A DNA stretch of 18,433 bases from Rhodocollybia butyracea (taxonomy: Eukaryota; Basidiomycota; Agaricomycetes; Agaricales; Omphalotaceae), in NCBI GenBank assembly GCA_015501585.1, contig JADNRY010001039.1, forward strand, positions 1 to 18,433. Reading direction: 5' to 3'. Shown here piece by piece: positions 8,373 through 15,953 of the stretch. The notes beneath the pieces are model-generated. The model did not search any database. It saw nothing but the letters and a program-made list of their open reading frames with translations, and was not told where the DNA came from. Position numbers and translations under genes: made by a program. How positions within the stretch are numbered: position 1 is the stretch's first letter; every line of letters begins with the position of its first letter.

Positions 8373-8997
8373 CGGGCGCCTATATAGTATATCTCATCTA
8401 CGGTTCTACCGTCCACGGTCCCCATCACTTCGTTCCCTCGCCTAACCTCAGGCCCCGGATCCTCTATCGTCGGTCACTCAAGATGTAATAACAACAAGAT
8501 GGCGCCGTGTTGTTTCGGAGAATAATGTGCGTCTCTGGATTTTTTTCATATAATCTCAATTAAACTGGCTTTATTGGCAGCTGAATCGAACAACCTCACT
8601 ACAACAAACACCCTTACCGCCACAAACCACCCAACCTGAATTTCCCTTTTCCCCGCGAACGGCCGGGCTATCGTCAATGCCACGCCGTTTTTCCGAAACA
8701 TCGTTGCCAGAGGATGGATATCCGATGTAAACAAGCGATGGAACTGGTACTAGTAACGAGGAGAGAAAGGCCGTGGCGGAGGTTGTCGGCTGTAGCTAGA
8801 ACGGTCCACGGCTTCTCCCTGGTCAACATTTCAACGTCAACAACGACGCAGCATTTATCGATTTATCTTCCGCCCGCCTGCAAATTCCACCTCACTACGT
8901 CAGTTCTCCTCAGACCCTTGTGTCCAGCTCAATCCTTCTGGTCACTGAAACAAATGATTTCGCCGCAAACCCCTAAACCCCCTCAGCTTCTACCACC

Positions 8998-9165
8998 ATG
9001 TCTTTTCTCGTTGCTCGTATTCTTGTTTTCGCCGTGTCTACCTCAGGCTCGTTGTATGTGCAATTTTCTCTCGTGTGTGGACTTACTGCCAACGTGCTCC
9101 TAGTGCCTTTCGCGGTCGATAACTGGTCAACGGTACGCCCGTTTTCATACATGCTGTGCCATTAG
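8998..9165 (+). pseudogene. 5' remnant of mitochondrial Hsp70, copy 2
   Basis: The ATG at 8998 is preceded by CTTCTACCACC as in copy 1 and starts MSFLVARILVFAVSTSGSL, the same presequence exon with several substitutions. The former intron start (ATGTGCAATTTTCTC) follows and is then read through to a stop at 9163-9165. No IDLGTTNSC-type exon is recognisable afterwards, so the Hsp70 domain has been lost or replaced between about 9080 and 9370. Homology with copy 1 resumes near 9380 (AATCCCTTTCCT). It is certainly not a working chaperone gene; whether a short peptide is made is unknown. Confidence 0.6.
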
Positions 9166-9469
9166 CTCAATATATCTACGTAGGCCTTTTACCATCGTTG
9201 CAAAGTCTGATGGACAACAAAGGCTTGGGAATTCCCTTCTCTACCCCCTCAAGCTCAGCTTTCATCGATCATCGCTGTGAAATCCTTCCTGCATCTCCAA
9301 CCGTCCTCCAATTCAAACCACCGTTGAGTGGGAGCCCTCGTACCATCACTATACCCACTCACCCAATACTCTTTCACATTGCCGAGAATCCCTTTCCTCT
9401 TGACCGTCAACAGTCCCTTAGGCTCACTGCTGCTTGCCGATCCTGCCATCACATATGTTGACCAGGATT

Positions 9470-10141
9470 TTGAACCACCAGTGACTAGTGACTAGTGACC
9501 CCTTGTATTGTCACTATACATGTTCGCCGTCGTGCCGACTATCCCTGCCTTATCCGTCACGTCGGGGGCTGCAGCACATCGGCAACGCGGATTCGAGAAA
9601 TGTTCAGCGTCAGTGTCTTACGCTCTTTAGGGGGGTTATATCGTTGAGCGTGCCGGTGCGTTGTCGAAGCTAGAGGAAAGGGTATGGGGGTACTGTGTAC
9701 AGTGTTAGCTATGCCTATTGTAGACCTTCGCTTCCCAGTTCGCTGACCTTTCCTGTTCTCTTCTCGGTTTCTCAATAGAGAGGAACACAACACAAGAACA
9801 CTACCATACCTTGGTATATCAACGTCGGAAGGAAGGATTGCGGTGGAATCACCCCATGCCCATGGAAATTTATATCAAGTCTGTCGTTGATGAGCGCGCT
9901 GTAGTAGGCTAGTGACTATCGTGGAATTGCCATAACATTGCCTCGGGAGTATAGAGCCGCGAAATAAACCGGTTTGTCCGTTTAGCCCCTCTTTCATCCA
10001 TAGTACTTGGAAACTTCAGGAAGAAAGAAAAATCGGGTTGATGCCCCCACGCCGACTCTTTAGTAAACTGTAGTACATCTCTGTTCATGACTGGTGCAAA
10101 CGCACTTACATTGGCGCTTATTCGAATAAGCCTCTTCCCAA
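9470..10141. other. Gap upstream of F-box B2
   Basis: No gene recognised. The left half matches the copy-1 tract 3360-3660 with extra sequence in the middle (about 9660-9990). There is a small tandem GTGACTA repeat at 9481-9499. The last 130 nt lead into the common F-box leader (GCGCTTATTC at 10114-10123). Confidence 0.5.
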
Positions 10142-11811
10142 ATGACTCCAGCTTGCGCAAATAGTTTGCGGATACGTGTAAACCTTGACTCTGCAGAACT
10201 CTCTGCATTGGATAATCAACTTCGCTTCGAATTTGGACCATTCGTGATTACCCCTGAAAGAGAAAAGGAGCTCAGGACGATACTTGCTCTGGCCGATGAA
10301 GATCTAGAAGATCATGATCTGGAAATGGCCCGCCTTACCAAGATACTCGCGTTTGTTCAATCAGGACAGATTCTTCTCGAACGAACACGGTTGCAGACCC
10401 AAAGGACCAAGTTACACTCTTTGCTTTCACCTTTGCGAAAGCTGCCAAACGAAACTTTATTGCGCATCTTCCAGCACGTATGCGAAGAAAATCTTCTCCA
10501 GTGCTACCCATGGCTTGAGCACTCATACGAACATCAAACTAAAATGACATCCCCCATCATCACTTACCTTCCTTCGATGGCAATCAGCTCAGTATGTTTC
10601 CGCTGGCGTGCGCTTGCGCTGTCGTCGCCTAGTTTGTGGGCAAACCTGGCAGTGGAGACACACACTACGCCCTCGGACAAAGTAGATACCTTTGATGGTT
10701 TCAAAGACACATTAAGCGATACCTGAAAAGATCAGCTGATTCGCCGCTGAGGCTTACACTCTTGTACACTTACCATCTGCGGTTTACGAACTTATATCAC
10801 CCAGATTCCGTCCCTGATTCCCATTCTACGGCGTGCTCGGCGTTTGGAAACATTCAAGTGTCGGGCATATGGCTGCTCAATAGGGCCCACAACACTCTCT
10901 CGTCTGCACTTCCCTCTACTTGCAGAATTGGACACTGGCTGTAGTATTTCATCTAAGGGATTGGATTGTTTTGAGAATTGCCCGAGACTCTGTGCATTTT
11001 CCCTCTCCATGTCCTTGTCGCCAACATCCAAAGTCCTCTTCAATCAACTGGATCATCTTGATCTCGGGAGCGAGTCTTGGAGAGCCTTCGCCAAAAATTT
11101 TGGCAGCTGTCCCTCGCTGAAGTCTGTCAAGTTAGAGACTATCTGGAATATCCGTTCAAAGGAGGGAGGACTGCGGGCGTGGCCTAATATCACATCGTTT
11201 ATTCTTGAGGATGGCGCATCGTCAGGGGTATTATTTTCTTCCTTCAATTTTCCTTCCCTGGATAAGCTTGCAATCCATAAAGGCAGCTGGAATCATGTCT
11301 GGCCAGCCGCTGATTTCACCTCATTCATCTCCAGATCGTCTTGCACGATCACTACATTCACACTGTGCAGGTATCTATTTCTGATTTGGACCTGATTGCG
11401 GCCCTTCAAGTCATGCCGGCTCTACTTCATCTTCATCTCGAAGTTGACCACTTTAAGCAGGATTCAGCTCCCCCGGTGAATCCTATCACCTCACATTTCA
11501 TCTCGAGCTTGACTCACCGCCAATCTGCGTCCGTATTCCTAGTCCCAGAATTAAACAGCCTTGATTTGAGATACAGATCGACTGATGCATTCGACGATGC
11601 CGCTTTTGTTAGCATGGTTCAATCGCGTTGGTCCAAACCTGGTTCAGAATTATCTGCAGAGATGGTAGCAGTGGGTAGATGCTGCATCCGATCCGTTGTC
11701 CTCAAGTTTAGCTTGCGAGAAGTTGCTGCAGACATTTATGAACCGTTAAGGGTTCTGGATGCAGAGGGACTACAAGTAGTGGTTGCTGGGACAAATGGAG
11801 TACAAGTATGA
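10142..11811 (+). pseudogene. F-box-like / LRR-like paralog B2, frameshifted
   Basis: The first frame (10142-10726) encodes the N-terminus, coiled coil and F-box (KLPNETLLRIF; ISSVCFRWRALALSSPSLWANL). A one-base loss near 10711-10715 turns the conserved RYLERSxDSPL into a stop; the lost frame continues as KRYLKRSADSPLRLTL. The frame changes back near 10800-10843 and continues (LETFKCRAYG... to 11395) through the LRR-like blocks. A further one-base loss near 11358 moves the end (VSISDLDLIAALQVMPALLHL to NGVQV) into another frame, closing at 11809-11811. The CxxCGNP motif is reduced to CANS by a short deletion, so the second cysteine is missing. None of the breaks has intron signals at matching points in A2 or C, where the coding is continuous. 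It is probably a recent pseudogene; 10142-10726 might still yield a truncated F-box protein of 194 aa. Confidence 0.8.
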
Positions 11812-12399
11812 TAATTGTAATGTGGTACTTCTAATGCCTTTTTTTGGAGATACATATACTTGATACCTTTTTGCAACTTGGTCGATGTGTATCGTCATAT
11901 AATCTGTATGCAGTTTGGAAAGAGGTGGATGACTGATGGATGGGGAAGGAAGGGTGGAGCATTGTATAGATGCGAAAGGAAATAATATGGGAACAGCATG
12001 TACAGGAAGTTGGCCCGAGTCCCGATGCTATAGGTTCGGTGGCCCAAGTCATGAACGCTTGATCGGAGTGTTGTTTTGCACAATCTTCAGCTTCTATCGG
12101 TCTCTAGGCTGGTCTGTGGTTGACCAAGTAGCCATTTTGATTCAAGCTTCAACTGGGCAATAGCGGGCATTAGGCTGCTCAAATGAGAGTCTAAAACGCA
12201 ATCGCAAAAGGGTATTTGCCCAAAAATCGCATTTATATGCGTCTGGGACATGACTCCAGTATGTGTGCACCCGTGCAATGTCTACTATGTGATCTACTGC
12301 GAGCATAGAACAGAGAGAGGCCAGTATTCGTTCGGGCGGCGATGAGGCCGCAGTCCGAAGATCATATGACTTGCCAGCAAGTGCCGGTCGGCTCGATTT
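11812..12399. other. 3' flank of B2
   Basis: No gene is supported. A block at about 12101-12190 (GTGGTTGACCAAGTAGCCATT and neighbours) resembles 18091-18200 downstream of paralog D, suggesting that B2 and D share a common 3' flank. The short frames on both strands here lack any family resemblance. Confidence 0.5.
12101..12190 (+). repeat. Diverged repeat shared with the D downstream region
   Basis: Key matches are GTGGTTG, CCAAGTAGCCATTTTGATTCAA (against CCAGTAGCCATTCTATTCAA at 18116) and a later GCTGCTCA (against ACTGCTCA). Each lies downstream of an F-box gene end, about 290 nt from the B2 stop and about 420 nt from the D stop. Confidence 0.5.
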
Positions 12400-13310
12400 A
12401 TGCTCTACCACCTCGACTCGTACTGCAGCGTCAAAAGATTTTGGAGTCTGCCTTTAGGAGACAGTATTTTTACGAGAGGGTCCTCATCGAGATCTCTCTC
12501 TCTGCATTTTCATCAAGAACAAGATTTTGGCGGGCTTACAGACGTCAATGAACTTTCTTCGGACTTTCGAAATGTATCCTCGTCGCACTGTATCTCCGTA
12601 CAATCAGAAACCTGCGATGACCATCGCTCTTACGGAGAGGAATTAGAAATAAAGGTAAACCTGGACGCACGCGCTAGTCCTCACACCATCTCACTCGGAA
12701 AAGAAAGTGTTCAGCTACAAACCCACGGCACAGATGAAAAAACTTATCTCTTTACCAAGAAAGACGAAAGGTATGTCCTCCAACACACAATCCACAGATT
12801 TTTTTAAACCTACATCGCAGCTATGTACTCTAACAATATCCCGCAAACGCAAAACAACCCTCCCCTTTCCACGACCAGCGGCTTGTTTAATCTTTACGAC
12901 AAAATTTATCGATTATCGATTATCCATCAACCTTTCGGTTCCGGAGGACTTCAATGCGCAGGTTTTTGCCACTTCCCTCAATCTCACAATTACATCCTTC
13001 AAGGACCGAGTACTGACAGCCTGCGCATGACCCCGAAACTCCCCATCCCGAAAACCCGGTTTTTACGCCCTATGCAATTATATATCCTCAAGGCCATACG
13101 ATATCAACATTACACGGGCCTCCCACCTGAAGCAGGCGTTCTACCATGAGACCCAAAAAGACTGTTTTTCGGCGCGGTACTTGGAATGTATCGACGGTGG
13201 AGAAGCTATATGGAGTTGGTGCAAAAGTCGGTATAGTAGCGGAAGACACAAGTGTTTTGAGGCTTCTAGATTTTCCATTCGATTCGGGTTTGGAAAGAAC
13301 TAGATGACGG
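12400..13310 (+). other. Unrecognised coding-like stretch
   Basis: Three overlapping frames of about 107-135 codons lie end to end (12400-12807, 12707-13030, 12823-13149), followed by a 54-codon frame from 13147. The first contains GEELEIKVNLDARAS and TDEKTYLFTKKDE, which look protein-like. A possible intron runs from GTATGT at 12771 to CATCGCAG at 12820, with exons that would give a nearby stop (ESYVL). I do not recognise any domain and cannot choose a gene model. It could be a decayed gene, a small spliced gene or chance. Nothing like it occurs elsewhere in the window. Confidence 0.25.
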
Positions 13311-13469
13311 ACTCGGGAAGGGGATGGAGGTTTGTTGTTGAGCGTGGTGGAGAGTGTGGGTGCGGGAATAGTGGAATGCATCGAGAGCTGGATATGAGGT
13401 GCAATGACGAGCCATCACACCGTTTCTGTTTTTCTTCTTGAGCGTATATCGATGTCGGGATCTATCGAC

Positions 13470-13535
13470 TGTCATTGATAGCCATTGACAATGTTGAACA
13501 TTGAGCGATTGAGCGTTGACGTTGAAACGTTGAGC
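13470..13535 (+). repeat. TTGA-rich degenerate short repeat
   Basis: About nine closely spaced ATTGA/GTTGA units (CATTGATAG, CATTGACAATG, GTTGAACATTGAGCG, ATTGAGCG, GTTGACG, GTTGAAACG, GTTGAGC). It looks like a degenerate microsatellite about 200 nt upstream of gene C. Confidence 0.5.
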
Positions 13536-13570
13536 TCTAGGAGTAACTAGTAACTAGGGGCTACCGCATT

Positions 13571-13580
13571 TTATATATTA
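13571..13580 (+). promoter_or_regulatory. Possible TATA box of paralog C
   Basis: TTATATATTA lies about 150 nt upstream of the preferred ATG and is followed by pyrimidine-rich sequence. No equivalent is seen at the same position in A2, so the assignment is tentative. Confidence 0.3.
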
Positions 13581-13725
13581 CTATCACCACTACTTACAAA
13601 TTGCACCGGGTTCCCTTTCCCCAATATCAGTTCACTAGCAAAAGTCATTCAATGGTCAGCACTGCCACCTTTGCAAACGCGCTTAGCAGGCCATAATGGC
13701 GCTTATTCAAAAAAATTTCTTCCCA

Positions 13726-15375
13726 ATGACTTCGTCTTGCACAAATTGTGGAAATCCGCCACCGATACGTGTAAACATCAGCTCTGAGGAACTCTTGTAC
13801 AATCTTCGCTTCAAATTCGGACCATCTGTGGTTAGCACCGAAAGAGCAAACGAGCTCAGGAGGATACTCGCTCGGGCGGAAAAAGAAATCGAAGAGCTGG
13901 AGGGACAAAGAGAAATAATGTTATCTTTACTGTCACCAATACGAAAACTGCCAAACGAAACATTGTTACACGTCTTCCAGTATGTGTGCGAAGAAAATAC
14001 CCTCCAATGCTACCCGTGGTTGCTCCCAGATTGGCAACCTCCAACCAAACTCACGTCTCCCATCATCACTTATCTTCCTTCAATGACAATCAGTTCAGTA
14101 TGCTCTCGTTGGCGAGCACTTGTACTGTCGTCACCTAGTTTGTGGGCAAATCTAGCAGTCGAGACACTCGATACGTCCTTGGACGAAGCAGAAAACCTGG
14201 TTGGTTTCATTAACACAGTTACTCGCTATCTGGAGAGATCGGGTGATTCTCCATTAAATCTTGCACTTACTATCGGGGGTTCATCCGAGTATCATGCTGC
14301 GCAGGTTCCTTTGCTAATCCAACTTACAGAGCATGCTCATTGTTGGAAAACCTTCAAGTATCAGGGAGGTCATGCATTAACGGAATACAACCTACTCTCT
14401 CAGCTGCGCTGTCCATTACTTGAAGAATTGGATATCGATACTATATTCAAAGTGTTCAAGTGTTTCGAGTATTACCCGAGACTCCGTGCGCTCTCCACCT
14501 CCGAGCCCGTGGGGCCAACATCCAAGGCCCTCTACAGCCAACTTAATCATATCAAGTTTTATTGCCACCAGCTGACAGAGATGGTGGAAGCTCTTCGCAG
14601 CTGCCCTTCTCTGAGCTCTCTCGAGTTGAGTTATATCGATTCTGATTTAAAGGCAGTTGCACCGGGGACATGGCATAATATCACATCAGTTGCTCTTGTA
14701 AAAGACGCATCGTCACATGTAATGTTTTCCTCCTTCAACTTTCCTTGCTTGAACAAACTTGTGGTAACTGAAGGCTATTCGTGGCCAGCCGATGAATTTT
14801 CTTCATTTATCTCCAGATCGTCTTGTATGATCACCACATTCACGCTCCGGGGAACATCCATGATTGATACGGACCTTATTGCAGCCCTTCGAGTTATGCC
14901 GGCCCTACTTCATCTTGAAGTTGAAGATCATCTGCGGCCCAGGTATCTCCCCGAGTACTACAGTCCAGTCACTACACTTCTTGTCTTGAGCCTAATCCAA
15001 GATCATTCTACCTCCCTCTCCCTAGTTCCCAAATTACACAGTCTGCATTTGACTTGGAGATGTGGATTTATTAATGCATCCGACGATGATGACTCTGACA
15101 TTGGGTTTGACCATGCATCCGACGGCGAAGCCGACCATGAATTTGACAATGAATTCGACGATGCTGCTTTTGTTAGTATGGTCGAATCACGCTGGTTTAA
15201 ACCGGGCTCAGATCTAGCTGCCGAGATGTCAGCAATGGGGAGAAGTTCAATCCAATCTGTTGTTCTCAAGTTTCCTGCGCGAACAGCAGATGCGGACATC
15301 TATGGGCCACTACGGATTTTAGATGCAGAGGGATTGAGAGTCGTAGTCGCTGGAACGAACGGAGTACAGGTATAA
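13726..15375 (+). CDS. F-box-like / LRR-like protein C, intact, 549 aa
   Basis: Uninterrupted intronless frame. An in-frame ATG at 13696 would add ten residues (MALIQKNFFP), but these are the translation of the leader shared with the other paralogs, so 13726 is the better start. Residues 5-11 are CTNCGNP. The coiled coil is about 25 residues shorter than in A2 (ERANELRRILARAEKEIEEL only). The F-box follows with KLPNETLLHVF and ISSVCSRWRALVLSSPSLWANL. The LRR-like region has the family blocks (CPLLEELDI, LYSQLNHIKF, CPSLSSLELS, ALLHLEVE, LVPKLHSLHL). An Asp/Glu-rich insert of about 30 residues (15073-15165) precedes FDDAAFVSMVESRW. The C-terminus is GTNGVQV. The likely role is an SCF substrate adaptor with an unknown target. 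It is the second of only two open copies in the window. Confidence 0.88.
   Translation: MTSSCTNCGNPPPIRVNISSEELLYNLRFKFGPSVVSTERANELRRILARAEKEIEELEGQREIMLSLLSPIRKLPNETLLHVFQYVCEENTLQCYPWLLPDWQPPTKLTSPIITYLPSMTISSVCSRWRALVLSSPSLWANLAVETLDTSLDEAENLVGFINTVTRYLERSGDSPLNLALTIGGSSEYHAAQVPLLIQLTEHAHCWKTFKYQGGHALTEYNLLSQLRCPLLEELDIDTIFKVFKCFEYYPRLRALSTSEPVGPTSKALYSQLNHIKFYCHQLTEMVEALRSCPSLSSLELSYIDSDLKAVAPGTWHNITSVALVKDASSHVMFSSFNFPCLNKLVVTEGYSWPADEFSSFISRSSCMITTFTLRGTSMIDTDLIAALRVMPALLHLEVEDHLRPRYLPEYYSPVTTLLVLSLIQDHSTSLSLVPKLHSLHLTWRCGFINASDDDDSDIGFDHASDGEADHEFDNEFDDAAFVSMVESRWFKPGSDLAAEMSAMGRSSIQSVVLKFPARTADADIYGPLRILDAEGLRVVVAGTNGVQV
15073..15165 (+). repeat. Internal acidic repeat within C
   Basis: Coding repeats of the type GACCATGCATCCGAC / GACCATGAATTTGAC / AATGAATTCGAC encode a D/E-rich tract (ASDDDDSD, DHASDGEADHEFDNEFDD). 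The corresponding segment is a few residues in A2 and B2 and intermediate in D, so its length varies by repeat expansion. Confidence 0.55.
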
Positions 15376-15498
15376 CAATTATTTCTTGAATAATTTCATG
15401 GAACGCACTTCCGAATCTGTATGTTTTGATGAACTGTTTGGTCGGGCAACTCCTGTTGTAATTTTCCATCGAGTAGCTTCCCGCATACTGTTCTGTTA
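15376..15498. other. C to MITE intergenic sequence
   Basis: 3' flank of C grading into the 5' flank of D, which resembles the A2 5' flank from about 15413. There is no gene. The TA at 15497-15498 is the left copy of the target duplication. Confidence 0.5.
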
Positions 15499-15576
15499 CA
15501 GCTGATTAGGAAATTCTAGCACATTTTCGAAAAAATACTCATGAGTGATTTTTGTTTACAACCAAACAAAAGTGAC
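15499..15576 (+). repeat. MITE left terminal inverted repeat
   Basis: 78 bp; the outermost bases are CAGCTGATTAGG and the inner end is AAAAGTGAC. The CGAAAA stretch in the middle is intact in both ends, and the main differences lie around the ACTCATGAGT part. Confidence 0.85.
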
Positions 15577-15797
15577 ATTGATGTAGGTGACTCACACGCG
15601 TACTGGCCGCATCTTACCATACGCGTTGACTTCAAATGCAACTTTTTTCTTTCCATATCGCAGTCTTTACATGAGACATACATCATAGGGTGCTGTAGAC
15701 TCATTTCTTGGGCTACTGAAGAGCATAAGAGTAATGTAAGTACGGGTGAAGTGTCGGCGAAGCGGAGCGAATGGAGCTTTGAATGGAATATGCTGAC

Positions 15798-15873
15798 GTC
15801 ACTTTGTTTGGTTGTAAATAAAATCACTACTGAGCGTTTTTTCGAAAATGTGCTAGAATATCCTAATCAGCTG
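15798..15873 (-). repeat. MITE right terminal inverted repeat
   Basis: 76 bp, reverse complement of the left repeat, with about ten mismatches and small indels. The ends have drifted a little, so the insertion is not brand new. Confidence 0.85.
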
Positions 15874-15953
15874 TATTTACTTCTGTCTAAAGTAAGCAGT
15901 GATGGTGTGAAGGCGCTCAGTCCGCAGCGCGCTTATTCAAGTCTTTCTTCCCA

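Larger units (their letters stand above)
6495..10400 (+). repeat. Segmental duplication, copy 2
   Basis: Partner of 1-4040 and in the same orientation. Because copy 1 is cut by the window edge, the true left boundary is unknown; the alignable part starts near 6495. Spacing between matching landmarks shrinks from about 6.48 kb at the end of the A genes to about 5.97 kb at the CACGTG block, because copy 1 has gained the 1681-2380 material, and then widens again to about 6.35 kb at the B start codons. Confidence 0.8.
15499..15873. mobile_element. MITE-like element with about 77-bp terminal inverted repeats and TA target duplication
   Basis: The left end (15499-15576) and the reverse complement of the right end (15798-15873) match over about 77 bp with few differences; both begin CAGCTGATTAGG and share CTAGCACATTTTCGAAAAAA and TTTACAACCAAACAAA. 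The whole is 375 bp and flanked by TA on both sides (15497-15498 and 15874-15875), the target used by Tc1/mariner-type elements. There is no transposase: the frames inside (for example from 15541) cross the inverted repeats and show no DDE motif. The 221-bp core is unrelated on the two sides. It is a non-autonomous DNA transposon lying 80 bp before the start codon of paralog D. Superfamily assignment from TA alone is an inference. Confidence 0.88.

Noticed and set aside
7837..8445. 202-codon open frame on the + strand after A2
   Set aside because: It lies in the 3' flank shared with A1, where no matching frame is open (1337-2040), and the protein has no domain. It also runs across the conserved Hsp70 promoter block.
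8714..9103. 129-codon frame over the Hsp70 5' region, copy 2
   Set aside because: It reads the presequence exon in a different frame from the recognisable MSFLVAR start and has no conserved counterpart in copy 1.
9156..9461. 101-codon frame in the copy-2 Hsp70 area
   Set aside because: No resemblance to Hsp70 or any other family in any part, and the region is a replaced, unconserved stretch.
10700..10843. Introns as an explanation for the frame changes in B2 (and in D)
   Set aside because: A2 and C are continuous at the same points, the coding resemblance continues through the breaks in another frame, and the changes amount to one or two bases.
13696..13725. Upstream ATG adding ten residues to C
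   Set aside because: These codons are the translated leader that is untranslated in A2, B2 and D; none of the other copies has an ATG there.
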